Assembly: GCF_010731635.1 (NCBI RefSeq)
Contig: NZ_AP022583.1
Location: 1,612,001 to 1,676,000, forward strand
DNA from: Mycobacterium noviomagense
GTDB taxonomy: Bacteria > Actinomycetota > Actinomycetes > Mycobacteriales > Mycobacteriaceae
Direction: 5' to 3'
DNA: 64,000 nt
Part shown: positions 1 through 13,832 of the stretch, one piece after another
Numbering within the stretch: the stretch's first letter is position 1
How the letters are laid out: every line of letters begins with the position of its first letter
Program-made: the position numbers and the translations under genes
The notes under the pieces: generated by a model
The model's input: the letters and a program-made list of their open reading frames with translations, nothing else
The model's database searches: none
What the model was told of the DNA's origin: nothing

Positions 1-714
1 TTCGTGCAAGGTGATCTCGGCCCCCTCGCCCGGGGGATTCGGGCCGATGTCCTTACCCACGCCCTGCTCCCGACGACCATCAGCGATCAACGTCGCGCCC
101 AGCACCAGGTCGTCATCCACGGGTCCGCGGCCGTTGCCGATGTCACTGGCGATGTCGCCGGCGATCACTGCCCCCTGCGAGAAGCCGATCAGCACGTAGC
201 TGGTCAACGGGCACTTGTCGTTCATGTCGGTGATGGCTTTGACCGCCGCGCGGGTGCCCTCGGCGCGGCTGTCGTTGTACGACATCTGCGTGTCGCCGCT
301 CAGCGGATTATGGAACTGCGCGGTGTAGGGAACCGTGTACACCTCGACCCGGCTGGAGTCGAACTGCTGGGTGATCGGGCCGGTGACGTTGAGCAACAAC
401 GCCTTCGGAAACTGCACCGGGTTCAGCGGATCAAGCTGCAGCGACGACTCCCAGGTACCCGGAACGGAGAGCAACTGCACGTCGGGGCAGCTGGCGTCCT
501 GGAACGCCGGACGCGGCTTGTGCGCGCGGCCCGACGTGCTGGGCGGTGGCACGATGCTGGGCGGCACCGCGCTCGGCGGGCCCTGGCGCTGCCGGACGAG
601 CACCACCACGACGGTGATGACCAACGCCACGACAAGGGCCACGGCAGCGGCGGCGATCAACGCGAGGACGCGGTGGCGCCTGCGCTGGGAATTACCCCGC
701 GATCTCTTAACCAT
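1..714 (-). CDS. culp6: Cutinase-like lipase/esterase Culp6, C-terminus outside window
   Basis: The gene is read right to left from an ATG at 712-714 and is still open at base 1, so 238 N-terminal codons are visible. A basic start (MVKRSRGN) is followed by one membrane segment at about residues 17-38, a proline-rich linker, and a cutinase-type alpha/beta-hydrolase domain with the nucleophile motif GFSQGA near residue 160. This matches the Rv3802c family, an essential membrane-anchored phospholipase/thioesterase of the mycolate envelope. A GGGAGA ribosome site lies just before the ATG. The position next to fbpD is that of M. tuberculosis, where fadD32 and pks13 follow beyond the left edge. Function is from family knowledge; the His/Asp part of the triad is not in the window. 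Confidence 0.9.
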   Translation of the reverse strand, partial: MVKRSRGNSQRRRHRVLALIAAAAVALVVALVITVVVVLVRQRQGPPSAVPPSIVPPPSTSGRAHKPRPAFQDASCPDVQLLSVPGTWESSLQLDPLNPVQFPKALLLNVTGPITQQFDSSRVEVYTVPYTAQFHNPLSGDTQMSYNDSRAEGTRAAVKAITDMNDKCPLTSYVLIGFSQGAVIAGDIASDIGNGRGPVDDDLVLGATLIADGRREQGVGKDIGPNPPGEGAEITLHE

Positions 715-828
715 GTTCTCCCGCTAGCAGAGTCGGTCGGATGTCGTCGGCCGTGCATGGCCGTCGTACCGGCTGCTGGACTCCTTCACGGTACCGGCTC
801 GCCGCACCGGCTCCGGGTGCGGCAGGTG

Positions 829-1722
829 TTAGCGGATGGCGCCGACGATGTCGCCGGACATCGCGGCCAACTCGGCGCTCCACGACCCCCAGCCGTTGTC
901 GCCGCTACCAAATTCGAAGTGTCCGTTGTGGCCGCCGGCATTGCGGTAGTCCTGGTAGAAGAACTTGCCGCTGCCAGCCGCTGTAGCCTCCTGACCGATC
1001 ATCGCGGCCGGATCACTGGCACCGCCTATCGGGCTGTAGACCCATACGCGAGAGTTGTTGGCCACCAGCATGCCGACGTGCACGTCAGGGTCATGCCACT
1101 TCCACCGGCCCAGCTGCGGCGCACCCCACATGCCGTAGGCATCCACCCCGCCGAACTGCGCCATGCCGGCGACGATGGCGCCGTTCTCGTCGGTACGCGA
1201 CGGATACAGGAATCCCGACAGCGATCCGCCGTAGCCGAACCGGTCGGGGTGGAAGCAGGCCAGCGCCATCGCGCCGTATCCGCCCTGTGAAGCGCCGACG
1301 GCGGCGTGCCCACCGGGGGCCAGGCCCTTGTTGGCCGCCAGCCAGTCGGGCAGCTCGCTGGACAGGAAGGTCTCCCACTGCTTGCTGCCGTCCTGCTCCC
1401 AGTTGGTGTACATGCTGAACGCCCCGCCGGCGGGCGCGACCACCGAGATGCCCTTACCGCCCAGGGTGTTCATCGCGTTGCCCGCGGTCACCCAGTTGCT
1501 CACGTCGGGGCCGGCGTCGAACGGGTCGAGCAGATACACGGCGTGGGGACCCCCGCCCAGGAATGCCACCGGGATGTCGCGGCCCATCGCCGCCGACGGC
1601 ACCATCAGCGTCTCGTAGCCCGCGGCGCGGGCCGTCCCGAGGTGTGTCGCACCGATGCCCCACAACCCGAGTGTCAGCACAGCGGCCCACAGCACTCGCA
1701 GCAGCGTCGACACAACCCTCAT
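829..1722 (-). CDS. fbpD: MPT51/FbpD, antigen 85-like secreted protein
   Basis: A 297-residue alpha/beta-hydrolase of the antigen 85 family with a signal peptide that ends near ARAAG (residues 31-35). The ATG at 1720-1722 is chosen over an in-frame upstream start because GAGGTGG sits directly before it and because the signal peptide then starts normally. The nucleophile-elbow region reads VGASQGG (about residues 142-148) instead of the GLSM of the active mycolyltransferases. Family members (MPT51) are known from structural work to lack mycolyltransfer activity and have been proposed to bind matrix or carbohydrate ligands. It lies downstream of fbpA in the same orientation, separated by a strong hairpin, so the two are probably not simply co-transcribed. 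Confidence 0.92.
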   Translation of the reverse strand: MRVVSTLLRVLWAAVLTLGLWGIGATHLGTARAAGYETLMVPSAAMGRDIPVAFLGGGPHAVYLLDPFDAGPDVSNWVTAGNAMNTLGGKGISVVAPAGGAFSMYTNWEQDGSKQWETFLSSELPDWLAANKGLAPGGHAAVGASQGGYGAMALACFHPDRFGYGGSLSGFLYPSRTDENGAIVAGMAQFGGVDAYGMWGAPQLGRWKWHDPDVHVGMLVANNSRVWVYSPIGGASDPAAMIGQEATAAGSGKFFYQDYRNAGGHNGHFEFGSGDNGWGSWSAELAAMSGDIVGAIR

Positions 1723-1811
1723 GTCCACCTCACTTGTTTCGCACGGACCCCGGCCCCGTCCCGGAAGGTAGTGAACCACACGCCGTGGGCGCGGATGGGC
1801 AGAAATGACTA

Positions 1812-1841
1812 ACGGCGGCGACCCGGAAGGGTCGCCGCCGT
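1812..1841 (-). terminator. Hairpin downstream of fbpA
   Basis: A perfect 13-bp stem (arms 1812-1824 and 1829-1841) closes on a GGAA tetraloop. It starts 19 bases after the fbpA stop codon. On the minus strand the hairpin is followed by a short, imperfect T-containing stretch, so it fits a mycobacterial intrinsic terminator with a weak U-tract. It separates fbpA from fbpD. Confidence 0.7.
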
Positions 1842-1860
1842 CAGTCGTGCAATTCCGCGC

Positions 1861-3353
<1,493 letters not shown>

Positions 3354-5324
3354 TTACGGCCCGGCCGCCGGGAAGCCGGTGTCCACCGGCGCACCGGTTT
3401 CGGGCACTTCCAGACCGCACCGGATGAGGTCGTAGAGCGGAACCCGGTCGATGCGGTACTTGGTGAACTGGTAGGAGTGCACGAAGTTCGACATGAACCG
3501 ATGCAGGCCCATCGGTGCGCGCACCGAGTTGAGCACCGCCTGGGTCGCTGGGCATTTCAGCGCCGCACGGGCCTGTTCGACCCAGGCCGCGTCCAGATAC
3601 GGCGGAACGCCCACGAACGGGCCTTCGGCGATCGCCCAGTCGGGGAACAGGTTTTTGTCGTGCCCGATTCGGCCATGCTTCAGCCGGGCGGTATGCGCCG
3701 CGAGCGGATTCGCCAATCCGATCTGGTCGATCACCCTGACGTCGAGCCCGACGTTCATCCCGACCATGCCGATGTTGGTGAAAAACACTGTGTGCGGCCC
3801 TTTTTCGACAGGTGGCGCGGTACCCGGTGGCGGCGGGGCCGCCGGAACGATGTCCCACTGGTTGTAGTTGCCCGACGGCAGCAACAACGCCCCGCCGGGC
3901 GTGTTGTTGATCGCGACCAGTGCGGCACGCATCCGCGGGTAGTCCAGGTAGTCGGCCGCAGTGAGCGGATGGGCATGCCCGGTGGCCTGCGCATAGAACC
4001 GGCGCTCGTCGACGATGCCCGAATAGGTGACGCGGGTGGCGTCGTCGCCCATGCCCGGCGAGTTCGCCGCCCACAGCGACCAGCCCGCGACCGCCAGCCA
4101 CACCGCACTCACGGCGCCGGAGAGCACGTAGCGGGTCTCCCGGGAGAACCTGGTGCCGTCGGGAAACACCACGGGGACCACCGCCACCGGCGCCACCAAA
4201 CAGACAATCGGTGTCAGCAAGACCCGGCCGTGCATGAAGTCGCCGCCCTGGCGTATCCAGTACAGCGCCTGCAGCAGGCCGCTGACGACGATGAAGATCA
4301 CCACGGCCGTCGGGCTTTGTACCGCACGGGCCAACCCGCCGTAACCGAGGGGTGCCTTGCGGCGAATCCACCATGGTTCGGTGCGGGTGGAATACAGGAG
4401 CAGGCCCAGAGCCAGCAACAACATCGCTGGCGCCCACAGCAGGTAAGGCCGGTTGAAATTCGCCAGATAGATCATGCCCTGCGGCCATTTGTCGCCGGCG
4501 GCGTCCTTGGCCAGCGCGGTGCCGGGCACCAACAGCCCGTAATAGCCCATCCGGAAAATCTGGTAGGCGACCGGCAACAGCCCGCCGGTGACCACTATTA
4601 GGGCGCGTCGCCGCCAGCCGCGGGCGGCGATCAGCATCATGATCAGCGCGCCACCACCGATCAGCGCCAACTCGGGACGCACAAGCACGCTGCACCCGGC
4701 GACGAAGGCCAGCGCCGCGGTGAACACCCGCCCCTCCGGGCGGACCCGCAGCGCTTGCGACCAGCACACCAGCATCCACCACAGCAAACCCAGGTAGGCC
4801 AGCGCGAGCCCGCTCTCCAAACCGGAGGTGGCGAAGTCGCGCGCCGGCGGCACCGCTATGTAGACCAGGGCCCCGGCCGGCAGCATGACCGCCCGCCGTC
4901 CCTGCAGGCTCGGTGCATACAGCCGGCCCGCACCGAGCATCAGCAGCACCACCCCGATCATGCTGAGCGCCAAGGCCAACGCCAACGCCACGTATTCCGG
5001 ACGCATCGGCCCGGCGGCCAGGCTGCCCAGATACAACAAGAAGGTCCACGCGGTCGAGGTGTTGGCCTCGACCCGCTCGCCCACGTTGAACACCGGCCCG
5101 TTACCCGCCAGCATGTTGCGCACCGTGCGCAGCACGATCAGGCCGTCGTCGGCGATCCAGCGTCGTTGCCAGGCGCCCCAGCCGAACAACACCGCCACCA
5201 CGACCACGCTGACCCACAGGCTGATCCGCACCGTGGCGTCGTACGCAAAACGGGGCCGCCACAGCGCCGTTGGTCCGGGGGATGCCGCGGCGACGCGGGG
5301 ACTAGCTGAACGCAACAGCAGCAC
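3354..5324 (-). CDS. aftB: Arabinofuranosyltransferase AftB
   Basis: A polytopic GT-C glycosyltransferase that adds the terminal beta(1->2) arabinofuranose of arabinogalactan (and lipoarabinomannan) from decaprenylphosphoryl arabinose at the outer face of the membrane. Visible features are a first membrane helix, the GT-C acidic motif WIADDG in the first extracytoplasmic loop, many hydrophobic helices and a soluble C-terminal domain. Residues 32 onward (VRISLW) line up with the usual mycobacterial N-terminus, so a GTG at 5231 (625 residues) is possible. I keep the GTG at 5324 because AGGA lies about 7 bases before it, which gives 656 residues and a 23-base overlap with ubiA. It is the last gene of the glf-glfT2-PAP2-ubiA-aftB run. 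Confidence 0.95.
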   Translation of the reverse strand: MLLLRSASPRVAAASPGPTALWRPRFAYDATVRISLWVSVVVVAVLFGWGAWQRRWIADDGLIVLRTVRNMLAGNGPVFNVGERVEANTSTAWTFLLYLGSLAAGPMRPEYVALALALALSMIGVVLLMLGAGRLYAPSLQGRRAVMLPAGALVYIAVPPARDFATSGLESGLALAYLGLLWWMLVCWSQALRVRPEGRVFTAALAFVAGCSVLVRPELALIGGGALIMMLIAARGWRRRALIVVTGGLLPVAYQIFRMGYYGLLVPGTALAKDAAGDKWPQGMIYLANFNRPYLLWAPAMLLLALGLLLYSTRTEPWWIRRKAPLGYGGLARAVQSPTAVVIFIVVSGLLQALYWIRQGGDFMHGRVLLTPIVCLVAPVAVVPVVFPDGTRFSRETRYVLSGAVSAVWLAVAGWSLWAANSPGMGDDATRVTYSGIVDERRFYAQATGHAHPLTAADYLDYPRMRAALVAINNTPGGALLLPSGNYNQWDIVPAAPPPPGTAPPVEKGPHTVFFTNIGMVGMNVGLDVRVIDQIGLANPLAAHTARLKHGRIGHDKNLFPDWAIAEGPFVGVPPYLDAAWVEQARAALKCPATQAVLNSVRAPMGLHRFMSNFVHSYQFTKYRIDRVPLYDLIRCGLEVPETGAPVDTGFPAAGP

Positions 5325-6216
5325 CGACTGTTCCTATCCACGCCAGCGCCAGTAGTTGTAAGACCCGGTCACGCAGCGCGATGTCCTCGGGTTCGCCGGC
5401 CAGCCCGCCGTCGACGTCGACCGCGTACCGCAGGATCGCGATGGTGAACGGCACCATCGACACCACGAACCAGGAGCCGGAGTAGCCGTCGCGCTCAAAC
5501 GCCCACAGCCCGTAGCACACCACCACCGCAGTGGCCGACATCGTCCACACGAACCGCAGGTAGGTGCTGGTGTAGGTTTCAAGCGATTTTCGGATCTTGG
5601 CGCCGGTGCGTTCGGCCAGCACCAGCTCCGCGTAGCGCTTGCCGGCAACCATGAACAGCGAGCCGAATGCGCCGGCCAGCAAAAACCATTGGGAGAGCGG
5701 GATATCGGCCGCGGCGCCGCCCGCGATCGCCCGCAGCAAATACGCCGACGACACGATGCAGATGTCGATCACGGCTTGGTGTTTGAGCCCGAAACAGTAG
5801 GCCAGCTGGATGCCGATGTAGACGGCCATCACCAGCGCCAGGTTCGGCGTCAGCCACCAGGCGATCACCAACGACGCCACCCCGAGCACCGCCGCCAGCA
5901 GGTACGCCAGCCACTCGGGAACCACGCCGGCAGCGATGGGCCGGAACCGCTTGGTGGGGTGCTCGCGGTCGGCTTCGACGTCGCGGGCGTCGTTGATCAG
6001 GTACACCGACGAGGCCGCCAGGCAGAACACCACGAACGCCACCGCCACCTTGCCCAACACGTCGACGTAGTTGTAGTGCATGCCACGGCCCGCCGCCGCC
6101 AGCGGAGCGGCCAGCACCAGCACGTTCTTCACCCACTGCCGCGGGCGGATCGCCTTGACCACGCCGACGATCAGGTTCGCCGGGGGCCCGGTCACGGGTG
6201 CCACGTCCTCACTCAT
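5302..6216 (-). CDS. ubiA: Decaprenyl-phosphate phosphoribosyltransferase (UbiA/Rv3806c type)
   Basis: A 304-residue integral membrane prenyltransferase of the UbiA superfamily. In mycobacteria this orthologue transfers 5-phosphoribose from PRPP to decaprenyl phosphate, the first committed step to the arabinose donor DPA. The polyprenyl-phosphate/metal motif NDARDVEADREHP is intact and sits after several hydrophobic helices; a second acidic motif near DVDGG lies toward the C-terminus. The ATG at 6214-6216 is used because the longer open frame adds only low-complexity sequence inside the upstream phosphatase gene. Its start overlaps the phosphatase stop by 8 bases and its end overlaps the aftB start, so translation is probably coupled along the operon. 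Confidence 0.95.
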   Translation of the reverse strand: MSEDVAPVTGPPANLIVGVVKAIRPRQWVKNVLVLAAPLAAAGRGMHYNYVDVLGKVAVAFVVFCLAASSVYLINDARDVEADREHPTKRFRPIAAGVVPEWLAYLLAAVLGVASLVIAWWLTPNLALVMAVYIGIQLAYCFGLKHQAVIDICIVSSAYLLRAIAGGAAADIPLSQWFLLAGAFGSLFMVAGKRYAELVLAERTGAKIRKSLETYTSTYLRFVWTMSATAVVVCYGLWAFERDGYSGSWFVVSMVPFTIAILRYAVDVDGGLAGEPEDIALRDRVLQLLALAWIGTVGAAVAFS

Positions 6217-6740
6217 CGCCCGACCCGCCGTTGAACCGTGTGTCGGCCCGCACGGCAACCGCCGCGACCGCGGTGCCGACTGCAACGCCGATGGCCACGT
6301 CACTGGGGTAGTGCACGCCCAGAAGTATCCGCGACAACGCCATCGGCGGCACTAACAGGGCAGGCAGCGGGATCCCGGTGGCTCGAGCCAGCAGGATGGC
6401 CGCCGCAGTGGTGGACGTCGCATGCGCCGACGGGAAGCTCAGCCGGCTCGGGGTGCCGACGTTGACCGCGACAGCCGGGTGGTCGGGACGCGGCCGGCGC
6501 ACCAGCCGCTTGATCAGCACCGCAGCCGCGTGCGCGGCGAAGGCGCCGACTCCGGCCAGCAGCCAGGCCCGGGCCCGCTGCGGTTGTAGGACCGCGCCGA
6601 GCAGCGACACCCCCAGCCAGCCGATGCTGTGCTCACCGAAGTGGGAGAGCCCGCGGGCCGCGGCCAGCACACCGGGTCGGCCGGCCAGCGCCGACTGGAC
6701 CGCCACCACCGCCGCCACTTCCCCGCGCGGCGCGCCCACC

Positions 6741-6748
<8 letters not shown>
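6209..6748 (-). CDS. PAP2-family phosphatase (Rv3807c type, DPA pathway)
   Basis: A 179-residue membrane protein with the three PAP2 signatures: KRLVRRPRP, PSAHA and SRILLGVHYPSD. The family hydrolyses lipid phosphates. In this conserved position it is proposed to dephosphorylate decaprenylphosphoryl-5-phosphoribose made by UbiA; that substrate is inferred from neighbours and from published proposals, not from the sequence itself. The ATG at 6746-6748 overlaps the glfT2 stop by 8 bases, and the stop overlaps the ubiA start by 8 bases, an arrangement typical of a tightly coupled operon. Confidence 0.93.
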
Positions 6749-10109
<3,361 letters not shown>

Positions 10110-11117
10110 GTGCCGAACCGACGTCGACGCAAGCTCTCGACAGCCATGAGCGCAGTCGCCGCGCTGGCAGTCGCGAGTCCTTTCGCTTATGTCACGGTGT
10201 CCGAATTGACGGCCGACGCCAAGCCCGCGCCTTCGCACCGCGAATTCGTGCGGGCCGCGATGACGACCGACCTGCCCAACGAGCTGATGTCCGCGCTGTC
10301 GCAGGGGCTGTCGCAATTCGGGATCAACCTGCCGCCGGTGCCGAGCCTCAGCGGCGCAGGCATGTCGCCTGCCAGCACCCCAGGGCTCACGACTCCGGGA
10401 CTGACCCCGGGGCTCACCAGCCCGGGGCTCACCACGCCAGGGGCGGCACCCGGCCTGGGTACACCCGGCCTGGGTACACCCGGCCTGGGCACACCCGGCC
10501 TGACAACACCGGGTACGGCCACACCGGGCCTCACCACTCCGGGTGCGACGACCCCGGGCCTGACCACGCCGGGGGCGACCACGCCCGGCCTGGGCACACC
10601 GGGTCTCACCACGCCGGGTGCCACTCCGGGGGCCACCCCGGGGCTGACCGATCCCAGCCTGACCAATCCCGGTCTGACCAGCCCAGGTCTGACGAGCCCC
10701 GGCACAGTGCCGGGCCTGGCCAACCCGGCCGGGCTGACCCCAGGGACCGGCATCGACCCGTCGCTGACCAGCCCGGCAGGCCTCAGCCCGGGCCTCACCA
10801 GCCCGGGCCTGACCACTCCCGGTGAGGTGCCGATCACCGCGCCCGTCGGATTGGACCCGGGTGCGGGCGGCACCTATCCGATCCTCGGCGACCCGTCGTT
10901 AGGTGCGGCACCGGCGGCGAGCACGGGCGGTGGCAGCGGCGGAATCATCAGTGATGTGATGAGCACCGCCAACCAGCTGGGAGCCAGCCAGGCCATCGAC
11001 CTGATCAAGGGGATGGTAATGCCCTCGATCATGCAGGCAGTCCAAGGCGCCAACGCGGGTGCAGCGGCACCGGCTGCTGCCCTGCCGGTTCCACCGGCAC
11101 CAGTGCCGGGGGCCTGA
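10110..11117 (+). CDS. erp: Exported repetitive protein Erp (PirG)
   Basis: A 335-residue secreted, surface-associated protein needed for growth and virulence of mycobacteria in hosts; its biochemical role is unknown. The start is a GTG at 10110 (VPNRRRRKLSTAMSAV), set by a GAGGAGA ribosome site 5 bases upstream and by agreement with the family; the ATG at 9945 lies in the promoter region. The order is: signal/anchor sequence (about residues 1-27), conserved N-terminal domain containing LSQGLSQFGINLPPVPSL, a central block of PGLTx pentapeptides (about residues 88-235), and a conserved C-terminal domain with GASQAIDLIKGMVMPSIMQA followed by an alanine/proline tail. The central repeat differs in number and spelling between species. 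Confidence 0.95.
   Translation: MPNRRRRKLSTAMSAVAALAVASPFAYVTVSELTADAKPAPSHREFVRAAMTTDLPNELMSALSQGLSQFGINLPPVPSLSGAGMSPASTPGLTTPGLTPGLTSPGLTTPGAAPGLGTPGLGTPGLGTPGLTTPGTATPGLTTPGATTPGLTTPGATTPGLGTPGLTTPGATPGATPGLTDPSLTNPGLTSPGLTSPGTVPGLANPAGLTPGTGIDPSLTSPAGLSPGLTSPGLTTPGEVPITAPVGLDPGAGGTYPILGDPSLGAAPAASTGGGSGGIISDVMSTANQLGASQAIDLIKGMVMPSIMQAVQGANAGAAAPAAALPVPPAPVPGA
10375..10815 (+). repeat. Erp PGLT(S/T) coding repeats
   Basis: A tandem array of short 15-base-type units encoding PGLTT, PGLTS, PGLGT, PGATT and PGATP variants. Some units are identical in DNA, for example the cctgggtacacccgg units repeated around 10456-10502, which suggests recent slippage. The array stays in frame and forms the hypervariable centre of Erp. 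Confidence 0.9.
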
Positions 11118-11150
11118 CGCGGCGCGGGTGGCATAAGAACCTGTCACCAG

Positions 11151-11212
11151 ACGGCACCGCAGAGTGGACCTGGGCCTGGGGGCGCCCCAAGGCCAAGACT
11201 CTGCGGTGCCGT
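11151..11212 (+). terminator. Long nested hairpin downstream of erp
   Basis: Perfect 15-bp outer arms (11151-11165 and 11198-11212) enclose a second GC-rich inverted repeat around 11174-11194. It begins 34 bases after the erp stop. No long T-run follows, so it is either a strong intrinsic-type terminator of the mycobacterial kind or a processed 3' end structure. Confidence 0.7.
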
Positions 11213-11283
11213 TGCCGTGCTTTGTTGACAAATTCCCCGTGTCGAATCATTAGCAACAGAAGACACATACGTAACATCATCTG

Positions 11284-12912
11284 GTGCTGTGCCGCCGCCC
11301 CGCACCCACGATGTTGCTCAGCGCCGTCGTGGCCACCGCCGTGATCTTGCCTTGGGCGCTCGACTCGGGCCGCGGCGAGGCGCCGACGCGACCTACCGAC
11401 GCCCACGTCGCCCAGCAGCCGCTGATCGGGGTGGGCGGTGGGGTCACGGTCCGTGAAATCACCCAGTCCACACCGTTTTCCATGGTCGCCTTGACCGGCG
11501 GGGACTTGACCGGAACATCGGCGCGGGTGCGAGCCAAGCGCGCCGACGGGTCCTGGGGTCCCTGGTACGGGACCGAGGCGCTGGAATCGGGCGGCCGTGA
11601 CGGATCGGCGGAAGCCGCACGCGGCCCGCGCGGCACCGAGCCGGTATTCGTCGGCCGCACCACGACCGTGCAGATCGCGATCACCCGCCCGCCCGGCGCG
11701 CCGGTGACGTCGCCTCCACCGCGCCACGCTCCGACTGGTCTGGGGTATGTGCCAGCCACCGTCGAACAGCCGCTGCCCCAAAACGTCTCGGCCGTCTTGA
11801 TCTCCCCGCCGCAGGCGCCGGCAGACACCCAGTGGAATCCGCCGACCGCGGTGCTGGCGCCCGGGCAGCCACCCAATATCATCAGCCGGGCCCAATGGGG
11901 CGCCGACGAGTCGATGCGGTGCGGCAATCCGGTGTACGACAACGGAATCCACGCGGCGATCGTGCACCACACGGCCGGCAGCAACGACTACTCCCCCGAG
12001 GATTCCGCCGAGATCGTGCGGGAAATCTACGCCTACCACACCAAAACGTTGGGCTGGTGCGACATCGCCTACAACGCGCTGGTCGACAAGTACGGCCAGG
12101 TGTTCGAGGGTCGCGCCGGCGGGATCACCAAACCGGTCGAGGGCTCCCACACCGGCGGATTCAACCGCGAGACCTGGGGGGTGGCGATGATCGGCGACTT
12201 CGAGGACGTGCCGCCGACGTCGATCCAGTTGCGCACCATCGGCCGGCTGCTCGGCTGGCGGCTGGGGCTGGACCACGTCAACCCGAAAGGCACCGCAACG
12301 CTGTCCTCGGCCGGAGGCGAATACACCCGCGTCCCCGGGGGTGCCGCTCTGACCCTGCCGGTCATCTTCAGCCACCGCGACGTCGGCCCCACCGCCTGTC
12401 CGGGCAACATGGTGTATGCGCTGCTCGACAAAATCCGGGAAATCGCAGCGCATTTCAACGATGCCCCCGGCCCCGACGACGTCGCCGCGTCACTGGAAGG
12501 CGGCGCCATCTACGCGCGCTGGCAGGAGATGGGCGGCATGAACAGCGCGCTGGGCGCGCCGACATCCCCCGAAGCGACCGGGGCCGGCTCCGCGCGCTAC
12601 GCCACCTTCGACAAGGGAGCGATGTACTGGTCGCCGGAGACCGGCGCCGAGCCTCTCACCGGCGCGATCTACGAGGCCTGGGCTTCATTGGGTTATGAGC
12701 GAGGTGCGCTGGGCTTGCCCACCAGCGCCGAAATCCAAGAGCCGCAATGGGTCAAGCAGAACTTCCAGCACGGAACGTTGAACTTCGACCGGGAAACCGC
12801 AACGGTGGTCCGGGTCATCGACGGCGTGGCGGAGCAACTGCCGCCACCGGCGGCCAGCGGACCGCCCGTCCAACTCGAGCGGTTCTCGCGGCCGATGAGC
12901 GCGACGCACTAA
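11284..12912 (+). CDS. Secreted PGRP-type N-acetylmuramoyl-L-alanine amidase with LGFP repeats
   Basis: A 542-residue exported protein corresponding to Rv3811. An N-terminal signal-like hydrophobic stretch (residues 10-25) is followed by a beta-rich region of about 170 residues, then a peptidoglycan-recognition/amidase_2 domain starting at RAQWGADE. Zinc-site residues can be read in IVHHTAGS and in SHRDVGPTACPGN, with YHTKTLGWCDIAYN and YGQVFEGRAGG between them. The C-terminus carries LGFP repeats (GALGAPTS- and GALGLPTS-type), which in actinobacteria anchor proteins to the cell wall. I take the GTG at 11284; an ATG at 11311 would also leave a signal peptide. Role: peptidoglycan cleavage or remodelling outside the membrane. 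Confidence 0.88.
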   Translation: MLCRRPAPTMLLSAVVATAVILPWALDSGRGEAPTRPTDAHVAQQPLIGVGGGVTVREITQSTPFSMVALTGGDLTGTSARVRAKRADGSWGPWYGTEALESGGRDGSAEAARGPRGTEPVFVGRTTTVQIAITRPPGAPVTSPPPRHAPTGLGYVPATVEQPLPQNVSAVLISPPQAPADTQWNPPTAVLAPGQPPNIISRAQWGADESMRCGNPVYDNGIHAAIVHHTAGSNDYSPEDSAEIVREIYAYHTKTLGWCDIAYNALVDKYGQVFEGRAGGITKPVEGSHTGGFNRETWGVAMIGDFEDVPPTSIQLRTIGRLLGWRLGLDHVNPKGTATLSSAGGEYTRVPGGAALTLPVIFSHRDVGPTACPGNMVYALLDKIREIAAHFNDAPGPDDVAASLEGGAIYARWQEMGGMNSALGAPTSPEATGAGSARYATFDKGAMYWSPETGAEPLTGAIYEAWASLGYERGALGLPTSAEIQEPQWVKQNFQHGTLNFDRETATVVRVIDGVAEQLPPPAASGPPVQLERFSRPMSATH

Positions 12913-12930
12913 GACCGGTTAGAGCCGGTC
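12913..12930. terminator. Small hairpin between convergent genes
   Basis: The 20-base space between the amidase stop and the HAD stop contains a gaccgg/ccggtc stem of 6 bp (12913-12918 and 12925-12930) with a TTAGAG loop. It could end transcripts from both sides. The stem is short, so confidence is modest. Confidence 0.45.
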
Positions 12931-12932
12931 GG

Positions 12933-13748
12933 TTAAAGCCACCAGCGTTCCAGTACTCGGGCGACGCCGTCGTCGGTGTTGGACGTGGTGACCTCGTTGG
13001 CCACCGCCAGCACCTCCGGATGGGCGTTGCCCATCGCTACGCCATGGCCGGCCCGTACCAACATCGGCACATCGTTGGGCATGTCGCCGAACGCCACCAC
13101 GTCGTCGAGTGAGATGCCCAGCGGGCCGGCGATCTCCTCCACACCGCTGGCCTTGGTGATGCCGTGCGGCACGATTTCGATCAGCCCGTTGTTCGTGGAG
13201 TACGTGATAGCTCCTTGGGAGCCAACGTGTTTGGCCAGTGCGGCGGCCATGTCGTCGCTGCGGGCGCCCGCCTTGCGGATCAGCAGCTTGATGGCGGGCG
13301 CGCTCAGCAAGTCTTCGATCGACACCTCGGTGTTGTCCGGGTTCAGCCAGGCATGCTCGTAGCCAGGCGAACTGATGAACTGCGGCGTCGCGGTATCGTG
13401 GGCGCTGACCCCGATACGTTCCACGGCCAGCCCCGCGTCGGGGATGACCCGTGTCGCGATCTCCGCTAACTCGGCCAGCGCGTCGACCGGCAACGTGCGC
13501 GCGGACACCACCCGGTCAGTGGCCGAGTCATAGATGACAGCGCCGTTGGCGCACACCGCCATTGGCGCAAACCCAAGGTCGTCGACGAGGGGCTGCACCC
13601 AGCGCGGCGGGCGGCCGGTGGCCAGAATGAACGTGGTTCCAGAGGTGACTGCCGCGCGAACGGCGTTGCGAGTACGGGGCGTAACGGCGTCGTGGTCGCC
13701 GAGGAGGGTGCCGTCCACGTCGCTGGCGATGAGCGCCGGCAGCGTCAT
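12933..13748 (-). CDS. Cof-type HAD-superfamily phosphatase
   Basis: A 271-residue cytoplasmic hydrolase matching Rv3813c. HAD motif I is DVDGT with the nucleophile Asp10, motif II is LATGRP, and motif IV is GDMPNDVPML followed by the GVAMGNAHPEV segment typical of the Cof/IIB subfamily, which acts on small phosphorylated metabolites. The true substrate is unknown. It is convergent with the amidase gene; PE_PGRS62, which lies between them in M. tuberculosis, is missing here. Confidence 0.9.
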   Translation of the reverse strand: MTLPALIASDVDGTLLGDHDAVTPRTRNAVRAAVTSGTTFILATGRPPRWVQPLVDDLGFAPMAVCANGAVIYDSATDRVVSARTLPVDALAELAEIATRVIPDAGLAVERIGVSAHDTATPQFISSPGYEHAWLNPDNTEVSIEDLLSAPAIKLLIRKAGARSDDMAAALAKHVGSQGAITYSTNNGLIEIVPHGITKASGVEEIAGPLGISLDDVVAFGDMPNDVPMLVRAGHGVAMGNAHPEVLAVANEVTTSNTDDGVARVLERWWL

Positions 13749-13832
13749 TTGGTCAGTCCCGCTTCGCTATTCGGTAGCGTCATTTCCACGCTGCTGGCCA
13801 GGCCAGTTCGATGCACGACATCCGCCCCTTGC

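Noticed and set aside
10375..10815. Possible CRISPR-like array
   Set aside because: The repeats are short, contiguous, in frame and encode the Erp PGLT block; no spacers and no cas genes.
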